Of a stretch of 64,000 nucleotides of DNA, positions 18,201 through 26,959 are shown one piece after another. The translations under genes were made by a program, and so were the position numbers. The notes under the pieces were generated by a model. It was given only the letters and a program-made list of their open reading frames with translations, was not told where the DNA came from and did no database searches. The DNA is taken from assembly GCA_964392655.1 (NCBI GenBank), contig CAYMQY010000002.1, positions 1 through 64,000 on the forward strand. The letters are read 5' to 3'. Source of the DNA: M3007 sp964392655. GTDB lineage: Bacteria; Bacteroidota; Bacteroidia; Chitinophagales; Saprospiraceae. The first letter of the stretch is position 1, and every line of letters begins with the position of its first letter.

Positions 18201-21200
18201 CCTTTTCAGTACCGTTTTCCGTTTTCCAGGCATTGCTGGATTTCACGATTGCATTGAGCTTAACCTCAACGCCGGCATTATCGAAATCAATGCCGAACGT
18301 GGTGCCGATTTTCGAATCGGTATTCACCCCGTTTTCATCGCTGTTACTGATCGTGGTATCGGCCGTTTCGGAGTACTCATACACGACGCCCGCGTCGAAG
18401 GAAAGATTGCGGATCAACTTCGCTTTTTCTTTCAGGATGCGGTTCCTTTCAACGATTGCCTCCCACCGCCTTACAGACTCTTTGTAATTGGCCGTATCGG
18501 CGGGTGGGGTATTCGGGTCGTTGGCCAGGAGATTCAGATAGCGGATTACCGTGTTTTTGATGTTAAATTCGGAGTAGATGAACGTGGTAGCAAAGTTGCC
18601 CGGCTCCACTTGAATCACCGGCTTGACACTAACGGTGCAACTATCAAAAGTGACCTTGTCGGCAAGCCCGAAGATCAGGTTGATTGCCTCGCCCACATAC
18701 AGGTCGGCGCCGCGTTCGCCGCCCACGATCAAGTCTTCATCGTCGGTCGAGATTTTGTTGTTGAAACTCACGCAGGTCTGGAACGAATTGTTAGTCACCT
18801 TTTTATAGGTCACTTCGGTTTCGATATTTGCCTGGAAATCAGGATCCACGGTCACTACTTTGCCCAAACCAAATGGCGCTACGACAAAATTAATTGTTGG
18901 AGCAATTTCAATATCTACACTCGCACTCACACCCGCTTCTACTTCCATAGAAACTTCGGTGGTCTTGCACACCTTTTCTGTTTTTTCAATGAAGGCCGAA
19001 CTGCCGTCTCCCGGCGGGTCGCGCAGGATGACGGAGGGCATCATGGGCATCATTGTCGTGAAGGTGTTCAGTTTATTTCGGATACCTGTCACGACGCCCT
19101 GTTTTACCAACGTACCCGTCCGTCCGGCTATTGAAGTGCCGACAATTTGCAGTGTTTTCAGGTATGGCGGCGAAGGGTTCGGGGTGCCTACCTTGAATTT
19201 ATATTGCAAGGTTGGACCGCTCAGGATGGTATCAAACGTCACGTCGGCAAAACCGTTGATGAAACTTATGCTGCCTGTGTCCAGGGGGCACACACCGTCA
19301 TCCACGACCATATTGGTCATGGTATCCACCACTTGTTCGTACTGCTCTACGATAGACACATTCAACGTGACTTGATCATCCTGATTCAGCACGATAAGGC
19401 CGGGGTTGCAATTCGGAACGGTATCCAGCCCGCTGTTCAACGCGATTTGCAGCGGCGAGAAATAAATGAAATTGATCGCCGTGTCGCGCTTGGTCAAATC
19501 CACCGTGGAACCGCCCTGTACCTGGAAATAGGTCTTCACATCCGGGTTGGAGTGTTCGGTCACAGACACCGTCAAGGCCTCCAAAGGNNNNNNNNNNNNN
19601 NNNNNNNNNNNNNNNNNNNNNNNNNNNNNNNNNNNNNNNNNNNNNNNNNNNNNNNNNNNNNNNNNNNNNNNNNNNNNNNNNNNNNNNCCTTCATCCAGTG
19701 CGAAATACACATACAGCCCCCGCTCCTGCGGGTTGCGGCTGTTGTTGACGTGATCCAGAATAACGGCCGGCGAGAGGGTGGTGTCGTACACCGCCACTTC
19801 GTCAATCAGGCCGTCGAAGTGGTCGGTTTGTCCGCCGCCGCTGAACCGGGCACCGAGATACCATTGCTCGGCGAGGTCGGAATAGAAGTCGCCGGTTACG
19901 CCGGCAAACGTATAGCTGCCGATGCCTACACCGTTTTTGTATCCCGTGAAAGTCCTGTTGGTGCCGTTCGGTACCATCGTGAACGCCAGGTGTTGGTAAC
20001 CCATCCCGAGCGTGCCGAAGTTGTACTCCTGGCCGTTGAAATAAATCCAGACATCGTTGTTCAGGCCGTTTTCCCGGAGCAGGATCCGGAAATCGTTTCC
20101 GGGCCAGCGTTTGGAGAGCAGGCACTGGTCGCCGTTAGGGCCGGCGTTGTTTACCCAGAGTTCGAATGTTGCGGTGTCCGGCACGGCGAAGTCGGGCAAA
20201 GTGGCGTAATCGCTTTCGACGCGATTGAACTCAAGTGCACGGTGCAGGTAAAAATCCTTGGTAGGCTTGGCCAAAAACGTGGTGCCGGTGCCGTAACTCA
20301 CCGACTCGATGCGGTAAAATCCCTCTTCGTTGGTGACGCCGGCGGTACGCACATTCGGGCGGTCTTTGTCGAACACAGGCCCGCAGAAGTACAGTTTTTG
20401 GCGGCCGAGTACGTCGAACGACTTGGTGCCCAGTTCCTCGTCCATTTTCCAGTACAGCTTCAGGTTTTCCGTGAGCGAGGAGGCAGTGGCCATCATCACC
20501 TCACCAAGGCTGAGTTCGTCCAGCGTACGGTGGTACACGCGCAGTTCGTCTATTTTGCCGCGCCACCTGCCGGTGCCGGCCCGGGCGCCGAGGTTCAGTT
20601 TTTTGGCGGAAAAATCCGGCCCGCCCGAGGGCGCCTGGCCTACGAGCGCCCCGTCGAAGTACAGGCGCAACTGCCCCTCGCTGAAACTGAGGGTTACATG
20701 ATGCCAGTCGTGTTTAGTGGCATTGGGGAAGGCAGCGCTCAGCAGCACAGGTCCGCCACGGTCAATGGCGATGCCTTCCTGCCCGCTGCTGCTGACGAGC
20801 GGGCGAATATTGAGCAGGTAGTTCTCGTCTAATTGCAGGATGCCCGCGTCGGCGCCTGCCGAATCGGTTTTTATCCAAAATGTCAGGCTCCAGTTTTCGC
20901 CGGAAGCGGGCATAAAGCCGGTGGCCGTGGTGTCTTGATAAAAAGCGCCGTCGTCGAAGCCAAACCGGGCGGAAAAACCCTGCAGGGGCGTCAGCGAAAC
21001 CATCGCGTCGGGTACCGGATTGCCGTTGGGCGTTTGTACATAGCCGGTAACTACGCCGTTGGGCACCTGAAAACCGAGCGCCTTGCCCGGCTGCCCCTCG
21101 CCGTAAATGTTGATGCCGCGCACCTCGTACAGGTACGGGCGACCGGCGATTACGTTGAAGTCGTTGAAGTTGCGGGTTTTGCTGTCTACCGCAGCCAGAA

Positions 21201-21606
21201 ACACGCCGTCGCGGAAGATTTTGAAACCCTGGTTGGGGAAAGGCCCCAGGGGGTTGTTCGTCCATGTCAACTGGATGCGGTCGAGCAGATCGCCCTGACT
21301 GGCGGTAACTAAGGGCGGCAAAGGCGCCACAAGGTAACTGGTCCAGAAGCCGTAATACGAGTTGTTGACATCGCCCACGGCAAGACCGACTACCAATTGG
21401 CCGATGGTCAGTTTGGTGCGGCGGCTTAGGCTTTTCATTTTGGTGCCCGAGCCGTAATTAAAAAAAGCAGCGCTTGGCCGGACGGAATCGGTGCCGGAAG
21501 AAAAGCACCCGGCATCCAGTTGCCCGGTCTGCCCAAACAGGCCGACACTGAATCCACACAGAAGGATCAGCGCGGTGATATGCCGTACAAGTTTTATATT
21601 TTTCAT
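15264..21606 (-). CDS. Giant LamG-domain T9SS-secreted surface protein 3 (subtype II), interrupted by two assembly gaps
   Basis: The start is ATG 21606 (MKNIKLVRHITALILLCGFS, a signal peptide); the frame is open further upstream but that is repeat sequence. It has the same order as giant 1: FN3-like, two LamG domains, regulatory-like beta domains, DPPGDGS central region, RIDREPP Ig segment, beta modules, GWNW modules and a T9SS sorting domain ending VLQRLP. Two 100-N runs interrupt it. Compared with giant 1, about 208 residues are missing at 19588-19687 and about 119 at 17491-17590, so the placeholder lengths are wrong. The apparent frame change across 17491-17590 follows from the arbitrary gap length and is not evidence of a broken gene. 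The N-terminus and central region are closest to giant 4. The S74 partner gene ends 149 nt upstream. Confidence 0.85.
17491..17590. other. Assembly gap (100 N) inside giant gene 3
   Basis: Exactly 100 N, a standard placeholder. Alignment with giant 1 between the VPEQNxVV and RIDREPP motifs predicts about 0.35 kb of missing coding sequence. Confidence 0.95.
19588..19687. other. Assembly gap (100 N) inside giant gene 3
   Basis: Exactly 100 N. Alignment with giant 1 between the YFALDE and PLEALTVSV motifs predicts about 0.62 kb missing, covering the first regulatory-like beta domains. Confidence 0.95.
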
Positions 21607-21635
21607 GAAACGAGGTGTTGAATTGAAAAAAGTGA

Positions 21636-21753
21636 GCCTCACCCCAGCCCCCTCTCCAAAAAGGAGAGGGGAGAGCGACCTTGTGCCGCAGCAACGCATC
21701 AGCGTTTGTCATGCCCCCCTCTCCTTTTTGGAGAGGGGGCCGGGGGGTGAGGC
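21636..21753. repeat. Inverted repeat of G/C-rich arms, each arm itself a hairpin
   Basis: The arm at 21636-21675 (GCCTCACCCCAGCCCCCTCT...) is nearly the reverse complement of the arm at 21713-21753, with about 37 nt between. Each arm contains CCTCTCC-AAAAA-GGAGAGG and can fold alone. It fills the space between the S74 gene stop and the giant 3 start, which other cassettes leave at 47-83 nt, so it looks inserted. It could attenuate transcription between the two genes. Confidence 0.75.
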
Positions 21754-21755
21754 GT

Positions 21756-23285
21756 TTACCGGTTGCCCGACAACGTTTCCATTGCTTGCATGCGCTTGGC
21801 CAGTGCGTTCAGTTGGGCGCTGAACTCCGATTGGTTAGTCTGCAACGCTGCATTGGCAGCGCGGAGTTTTTCGTTTTCGGCACGCAGTACATTTATTTCG
21901 GCATTTAGTCCGGTCATTTCTGCCTTCATTTTTTCGATGTCGGCATGGTGTACTTTTACGATCTCGTTCAGATAAAGGGATATCTTTTTATAGTTTACTC
22001 CAATTATTTCACCAAGGCTGTTGTAGTGTACGAGACGCGTAAGTCCAAGGCTGTCAAACTCCTCTGCAATGTAACCCGCCTCAAATAAGTCATCCGAATA
22101 TCCAACACGGTTATACAGCTTGGGTTCGGCTTTGAGGAGAAGAGCGAAATTGTCCATCAAAGGCTGGATGTTCCGTTTGTATCTACGGCTGGAGTTGTCG
22201 ACCTGTAACTGCCCCGTCACTTCATCCCATTCAACTTGAGGGTTATCCGGACCTTTCTGAACACCGAAAAAATATACAGACGACGGTACGCTCTGGTTAT
22301 TGGTATAGCCTGTGGGCGACCTGAATTCGGCGACCCGTAAACCATTTACACGAAATTGCAGCACACCATCCTGCGTACTATACATCCCGGAATCATCATC
22401 GTTGGTGAACGTAAATGTACCTCCGGAGCGAACAAATGAATTGCAGTTAATGAAACCATTCACCTGCAAATTATTATTCATTTGCACGCTGCCCTGATCA
22501 AAAAGGTGCAAGTTGGAAGTGCGGTAGTAGTTATTACCGTCGTTCCAGGCATGGAAGCGGACGGTGCCGTCGGTATAGATCGTTGCCCTGTCTTTAGTGT
22601 CGAAGAACAAACCCGTGCTGAAGGCTGTGCCGCCGGACTGAAAGCCGAAGCCGTCATTGGTGCTTACGCGACCGGTGGTCTGGGTTCCCGCATTGAAAAA
22701 CGTTGCCCCGGTAAAGTAGTTAGAGCCGTTGCTGCCGATCAAAAGCCGGGTGGCGCCGGCATGTTTGAAATTCGTTTCACCCGCCCAAAACATACCCGAG
22801 GTAGGGCTGCTCTTGAAGCCGTAACTATCGGACAGAACGCCGTCCACGGTAATGTTGCCGGCGCCGGCAATGATATTGCTCCCGCCTAACAGGCCCATCG
22901 CATACGGCGCGGCGGTCAGCCGCGGGCGTGGCAGCAGTTCGGAGGAGCCGAAGGTGACGCCGAGGTAATAGACCTCGGCAAAGGTGGCCGAGGGGCCAAA
23001 AGGTGTACTCAGGCCCAGAATGGCACTGTACACGCCGCCGGTGGTTTCCACCGACAGGGATTCTTCGTGGACTCTGTCGGCCACATTGGTGCTTGATGGG
23101 TCTTTCCACAGGGCGAATTTGAGTGTGTAGGTGCCGTCGTCCACGGCGGTGCCGTCAGCCTTGGTGAGCACGCCTTGTACGGAAAGGGTGCCCAATTGGG
23201 CGTACAACCCTGTAGCGGATACGAGGAGCAAAAACGTCAGGGAAAGTTTGGCGATGGAATAAAAAGCAGAGGCGAAATTTTTCAT
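21756..23285 (-). CDS. Small exported protein with S74 intramolecular-chaperone C-terminus (partner of giant 3)
   Basis: 509 residues. The signal peptide ends near GLYAQ. The shared partner domain (LSVQGVLTKADG ... DDGTY ... GVYSAILG ... PRPRLTAAPYA) spans ~35-140. A Gly/Asn/Ser-rich middle with fibre-like strands includes DDSGMYSTQDGVLQFRVNG, also seen in the 42824 and 44242 proteins. The end (~380-509) begins SSRRYKRNIQPL, matching the peptidase S74 / endosialidase-type chaperone start, and closes with a heptad coiled coil (IEKMKAEMTGLNAEINVLRAEN). In phage tail spikes this domain trimerises the fibre and then cleaves itself off at the conserved Ser. I infer a trimeric surface or periplasmic fibre. 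It lacks a T9SS sorting domain. Confidence 0.85.
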   Translation of the reverse strand: MKNFASAFYSIAKLSLTFLLLVSATGLYAQLGTLSVQGVLTKADGTAVDDGTYTLKFALWKDPSSTNVADRVHEESLSVETTGGVYSAILGLSTPFGPSATFAEVYYLGVTFGSSELLPRPRLTAAPYAMGLLGGSNIIAGAGNITVDGVLSDSYGFKSSPTSGMFWAGETNFKHAGATRLLIGSNGSNYFTGATFFNAGTQTTGRVSTNDGFGFQSGGTAFSTGLFFDTKDRATIYTDGTVRFHAWNDGNNYYRTSNLHLFDQGSVQMNNNLQVNGFINCNSFVRSGGTFTFTNDDDSGMYSTQDGVLQFRVNGLRVAEFRSPTGYTNNQSVPSSVYFFGVQKGPDNPQVEWDEVTGQLQVDNSSRRYKRNIQPLMDNFALLLKAEPKLYNRVGYSDDLFEAGYIAEEFDSLGLTRLVHYNSLGEIIGVNYKKISLYLNEIVKVHHADIEKMKAEMTGLNAEINVLRAENEKLRAANAALQTNQSEFSAQLNALAKRMQAMETLSGNR

Positions 23286-23362
23286 AAGTACCAGATTGAT
23301 AAAGTGATTGCTGATTTATTCTTGATTTTATGAGTGTTATTGCAAATGTCTTAACCATACCA

Positions 23363-23370
23363 CAAACGTA
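23363..23370 (-). promoter_or_regulatory. Possible -7 box for the S74-protein gene
   Basis: TACGTTTG on the minus strand matches TAnnTTTG exactly, 78 nt upstream of the start at 23285. The nearest TTG (23397-23395) is 24 nt further upstream, slightly long. The palindrome of the 4279 and 45640 promoters is absent. Confidence 0.4.
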
Positions 23371-23529
23371 CGAAAGACTCTCCAGGGATCGGTTCAAAAC
23401 GTGGTTGAGAAATATGCCGGAGTTTTGTTGCATTTCCTGGTTAACTGGTACGAAATTGGCGACACAGGCTATCGAAAGAAAACTATTTCAGTAACTGTAC
23501 AGGACAAGCCAGTCAATCCGCAGTTTTGT

Positions 23530-23925
23530 TCAGGGAGTCGGGCGGCTGCCGGAAGTTTGCGGCGCCCATGTTGCAACGAATTGTATCAATTGGGGAATCG
23601 TAAATGGTTTGAGTAAAACGGGCCACTTAGCCGCGCTGCTATCGGCTGGGGGTATGTCCTGGCGCCATGCTCCGGTTACGATCATGGGCCATATTCCGAA
23701 ATTTCGGTAAAACATGTCCGCAAACGCAAAACCATCATTATCAGACATCTTTCCGGTATTCAGCAGGGCTATTTCAGGTTTTTCACTGCTACAAAGCGTC
23801 ATGGCTTCCTGAATGCAGTAGGCAATCACTACTTGCGCTCCGGCACGTTGCAGGCTCTCCTGCATGGCGCTCGCGATGACGGGTTCGTCTTCAACGATCA
23901 AGATGGTAGCGGGTAGCGGACGCAT
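23530..23925 (-). CDS. Stand-alone receiver-like protein with Asp-to-Asn at the phosphorylation site
   Basis: 131 residues from ATG 23925. It has a CheY-like fold: acidic pocket (VEDEP, ~11-15), switch Thr in MIVTG (~85) and conserved Lys in LLKPF (~107). The residue aligning with the phosphorylated Asp is Asn56 (IALLNTGKMSDNDG, normally LLDxxLP). It therefore probably cannot be phosphorylated in the usual way and may act by binding a partner. There is no output domain. It follows the TPR histidine kinase gene on the same strand by 97 nt and could modulate that kinase. Confidence 0.75.
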   Translation of the reverse strand: MRPLPATILIVEDEPVIASAMQESLQRAGAQVVIAYCIQEAMTLCSSEKPEIALLNTGKMSDNDGFAFADMFYRNFGIWPMIVTGAWRQDIPPADSSAAKWPVLLKPFTIPQLIQFVATWAPQTSGSRPTP

Positions 23926-24022
23926 TGTGGTGCAACTTAGCACGCCTGCTCATTGGTCTCCTGTTTTGTCAGGCAAACCCGCACACGGCCCTGTGCGGCA
24001 CATCCGAAGTTCAGGGAACACC

Positions 24023-25636
24023 TCAGGCTAATTGAAAATTGGCGAATTCGATCCATGTGGAATACCCGGTAGGCGAGGCCTGTATCTGCGGCGTTCCTTT
24101 CAGTTTTTTGCTCAGCATCTGCACCAGATTGGTACCAAAGGCAGTGCTCCCGGTTTTGTCGGTATTGCCTGTGCTGCCCGTGCCGTTGTCGGCTACTTTC
24201 AGACACAATTTGCCGGACTCGTTTTTCCACAACGCGATGTCAATGACGCCGCTGCGCCCATCCGGGAATGCATACTTGAGTGCATTGGTGACCAATTCGT
24301 TGACGATCAGGCCGAGTGGCACGGCCGTGTCCACGTCAAGGCGCATGGGTTGTACCTCGTAGCGAATTTCAACCTGCTCGTCGTGCTTGCCGAACGAGTC
24401 GAGCAGGGTGGCGCCGAGTTGCCGGAGGTAGTCGGGCATGTCCACAGCAGCGACATTGGTGCCCATGTACAGTTTTTGGTGAATCAATCCCATGGCATCT
24501 ACCCGGTTTTGGCCTTCGCGCACGGCATCGAGGGCGGCTTCGTCGGTGATCTGGCGGCTTTGCAGGTACAGCAGGCTCGAAATAATCTGGAGGTTGTTTT
24601 TGACCCGGTGGTGAATTTCTTTGATGAGGACTTCTTTTTCGGCGTTGCGCCGGCGGAGTTGACGGGTCAGGCTGAAGAGCAAAGCCCCGCCGACCAGCGC
24701 CAGCGCCAGAAGGGCAACGGTTAGCCAGAAGCGAATTCTGGCATCGCGCAGGGCTTGTTCCTGCACTACAATAGTAGCCTCTTTCTTCTCGGTCTCGAAG
24801 CGAGTTTCCAGTTCGGCGATGTGCTGGACACGCTCGGTGTTCAACACGCTGTCGTGGTGTTGCACATACTGGCGCAGCATCTGGATGGCGGCTTTGGGGT
24901 TGCCCATTTCTTCATGTAGTGCGGCTTCGATCCTGAGCATTTCCTGATACTCGAAGTCGCGACCGAGCGCGCCGGCATATTGGCGGGCATCCCGCGCGTA
25001 CCGAAGGGCCGATTGGTACTGCTTCAGGTTGTAGCCGTTGGTCGCCATGTTGATGTAGGCCCCCATGATGCGGAGTGAGTCTTGCGACTTTTGGGCAGTT
25101 TTCAGCGCTTTCTCAAACAACGGAGTGGCCAACGCGAACTGCCCTTGCGCCTCATAAACGTTCCCCAGTTTGGAGCGGGCAAACGCTGCTTTGTCTTCTT
25201 CCCCAAGGGCATCGTAGAGGGTGGCGCTTCGATTGAACCAGTATGCGCAGGAGTCGGTGTTTTCCAAAAGAAAAGCCATGACGCCCGCCATGATACAAAT
25301 GTTGGCAGTCTGCGTGGTATCGTTTGCCAACTCGGCGTAACGCAGGGCTTGATGGATCTGCGCATCGGCTTTTAGGTTGTTGTTTTGGCGTTGGTTGATC
25401 AGCCCCATGTTGTAGTAGATGTTGGCCAATGCACGTTTATCGTCCAGTTTTTCTGCCAGGCGCAGGGCGCGCAGGTACAGGTTCATGCTGGAATCCGTTT
25501 GGCCACTCCCGACCATGTCCCCGGCAGCGTGCAGCAAACTGTCCAACCGGGCATCGCGCTGGGCATTCAGCATGCCGGCAACAAAGAAAAAAAACGCGTA
25601 AAGCACGCAGTGAATGGAGTTGTTCGAAGCCATCAT
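24023..25636 (-). CDS. TPR-containing sensor histidine kinase (HisKA_2 type)
   Basis: 537 residues from ATG 25636, which overlaps the upstream regulator stop as ATGA; the frame extends upstream but only over that gene. A signal/anchor helix precedes TPR repeats (~30-290), predicted outside the cytoplasm. A transmembrane helix (~303-323) is followed by the dimerisation and phospho-acceptor box EIHHRVKNNLQ (His ~342-343) and an HATPase domain (N box VNELVTNALKYAF, D box DNGTG). It probably phosphorylates the LytTR regulator encoded just upstream. The pair lies between two giant cassettes, so control of surface proteins is plausible but unproven. Confidence 0.88.
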   Translation of the reverse strand: MMASNNSIHCVLYAFFFFVAGMLNAQRDARLDSLLHAAGDMVGSGQTDSSMNLYLRALRLAEKLDDKRALANIYYNMGLINQRQNNNLKADAQIHQALRYAELANDTTQTANICIMAGVMAFLLENTDSCAYWFNRSATLYDALGEEDKAAFARSKLGNVYEAQGQFALATPLFEKALKTAQKSQDSLRIMGAYINMATNGYNLKQYQSALRYARDARQYAGALGRDFEYQEMLRIEAALHEEMGNPKAAIQMLRQYVQHHDSVLNTERVQHIAELETRFETEKKEATIVVQEQALRDARIRFWLTVALLALALVGGALLFSLTRQLRRRNAEKEVLIKEIHHRVKNNLQIISSLLYLQSRQITDEAALDAVREGQNRVDAMGLIHQKLYMGTNVAAVDMPDYLRQLGATLLDSFGKHDEQVEIRYEVQPMRLDVDTAVPLGLIVNELVTNALKYAFPDGRSGVIDIALWKNESGKLCLKVADNGTGSTGNTDKTGSTAFGTNLVQMLSKKLKGTPQIQASPTGYSTWIEFANFQLA

Positions 25637-26376
25637 ATTCGTTGTAATCGGGCAATAATGTCGTTTCGGGACGTTTTGTTTATCGGTATCTGCTTTTTTC
25701 CTATTTGTACGCTCATGTCGCCGATTTCTTCCACATGGATCAGATTGACGATATACGATCGGTGTACGCGCATTAGCCCGGGTACCCCGGCCAGAGTTTC
25801 GCCGATTTGCTTGAGTGTCTGGGTGATCAGAATTTCCTTCCCCGGCGTCACTAAACGGCAGTAGTAGTCGTCGGCTTCCAGCCACAGGATTTCGTGCAGA
25901 AACAGCCGTACCAGTCGATCTTTTGATTTGATGAAAATCCGGTCTTGAAACAGGTACGTTTGCTCGGTAGTGTCCGGCGAGGACAGTGCAGGGGAAGGTG
26001 TTTTGGAGGCCCGGCTGATGGCCAGATCAATGGCGTGTTTCAGGTCTTTGCCTCGGAACGGTTTGCTCAAAAATGCAGCGGGCATGGTTGCTTTGGCTCG
26101 TGCAAAGGTGCTGTCGTCGCTGTTGCTGGTAAGGAAAATAATCGGGATGTTCTGCTTGCTGTTTATCCGGGCTGCGGTTTCGATGCCATCCAGGGCGCCG
26201 TCCAGTTGGATATCCATGAGGATCAGGTCGGGCCGAGCGTGAGGGGTCAGTTCCAGGGCCTCTTCACCGCTGCTGCACTGGCCGGCAATGTCGTATCCCA
26301 TCTCGATCAGCCGATCGGCCAGATCGGCTGCGATAATTGGCTCGTCCTCGACGATGAGAATGCGGATGTTGTCCAT
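25633..26376 (-). CDS. LytTR-family response regulator
   Basis: 247 residues from ATG 26376 (MDNIRILIVEDEP). The receiver domain (~1-120) keeps acidic residues 10-11, phospho-acceptor Asp55 (LILMDIQL) and the KPF lysine. A LytTR DNA-binding domain (~150-247) includes RVHRSYIVNL. Its TGA stop overlaps the kinase ATG, so translation is coupled and they form a two-component pair. LytTR proteins typically bind direct repeats about 21-22 bp apart; such repeats occur at 35407-35450. Confidence 0.9.
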   Translation of the reverse strand: MDNIRILIVEDEPIIAADLADRLIEMGYDIAGQCSSGEEALELTPHARPDLILMDIQLDGALDGIETAARINSKQNIPIIFLTSNSDDSTFARAKATMPAAFLSKPFRGKDLKHAIDLAISRASKTPSPALSSPDTTEQTYLFQDRIFIKSKDRLVRLFLHEILWLEADDYYCRLVTPGKEILITQTLKQIGETLAGVPGLMRVHRSYIVNLIHVEEIGDMSVQIGKKQIPINKTSRNDIIARLQRI

Positions 26377-26404
26377 ATCAGGGGCTAAGGTAGGGTATGC
26401 TTGC

Positions 26405-26440
26405 AAAAAAAATACGGGGATGACCAACGTCACCCCCGTA
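26405..26440 (-). terminator. Rho-independent terminator of the LytTR-only gene
   Basis: On the minus strand, arms 26440-26430 and 26423-26413 form an 11-bp stem with one G-U pair and a 6-nt loop, followed by eight T (26412-26405). It separates the LytTR-only gene from the two-component pair downstream. Confidence 0.85.
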
Positions 26441-26485
26441 CATCCAGTAATACAAGCGAATGAGATTGCCCAATCCTGGTGATTT

Positions 26486-26884
26486 CTACGTTTTCTGCCA
26501 ACGAGCCAACAGTTCGTTTCGGACAACCTTACTTATAGGAAGGGATTGGTTGCGTACGACGATAAATGAGTCTCCAACCTCTTCAATATGTAACAGATTC
26601 ACTATGTAGGAGCGGTGCACGCGCATCATCTGCGGTGTATCGGTCATACCCTCACCCAGTTTTTTGAGCGTTTGGGTCACCAAATACTCTTTTTGGTGGG
26701 TAATCACTTTGCAGTAATAGTCGTAGGCTTCCACCCACAACACATCGTGCAGAAACAAGCGCACTACGCGATCCGGCAATTTGATGAACAAACGATCCCG
26801 ATACACGCTGACCTTACTCTCTGTAGCCGGCACTCTGGAAATTATTTCCGGCTGGCTGACTGGCATTAGATTGACGACGCTCAT
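26486..26884 (-). CDS. Stand-alone LytTR DNA-binding protein
   Basis: 132 residues. After a ~25-residue leader, the protein is one LytTR domain (VYRDRLFIKLPDRVVRLFLH ... MMRVHRSYIVNLLHIEEV). It lacks a receiver, so it is probably constitutive or controlled by partner binding. It closely resembles the DNA-binding half of the neighbouring response regulator and likely arose by duplication. It is preceded by the stop of giant 2 on the same strand? No: transcription runs from 26884 leftward, so giant 2 (stop 26960) lies upstream and could read into it. Confidence 0.82.
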   Translation of the reverse strand: MSVVNLMPVSQPEIISRVPATESKVSVYRDRLFIKLPDRVVRLFLHDVLWVEAYDYYCKVITHQKEYLVTQTLKKLGEGMTDTPQMMRVHRSYIVNLLHIEEVGDSFIVVRNQSLPISKVVRNELLARWQKT

Positions 26885-26923
26885 GGTGTGCTTGATGATA
26901 AGTTGAGAATGCGTTAGTGGTAA

Positions 26924-26954
26924 GTGAGGGGGTGGTTTGTGGCCACCCCCTCAC
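26924..26954 (-). terminator. Hairpin just after giant gene 2
   Basis: A perfect 12-bp stem (GTGAGGGGGTGG and its complement) with a 7-nt loop begins 6 nt past the giant 2 stop. No T-run follows, so it may be a weak terminator or a 3'-end stabiliser that lets some transcripts reach the LytTR-only gene. Confidence 0.55.
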
Positions 26955-26959
26955 AATTG

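Noticed and set aside
15264..21606. Giant 3 as two genes or a frameshifted pseudogene
   Set aside because: The break coincides exactly with a 100-N placeholder; both sides align to one continuous giant.
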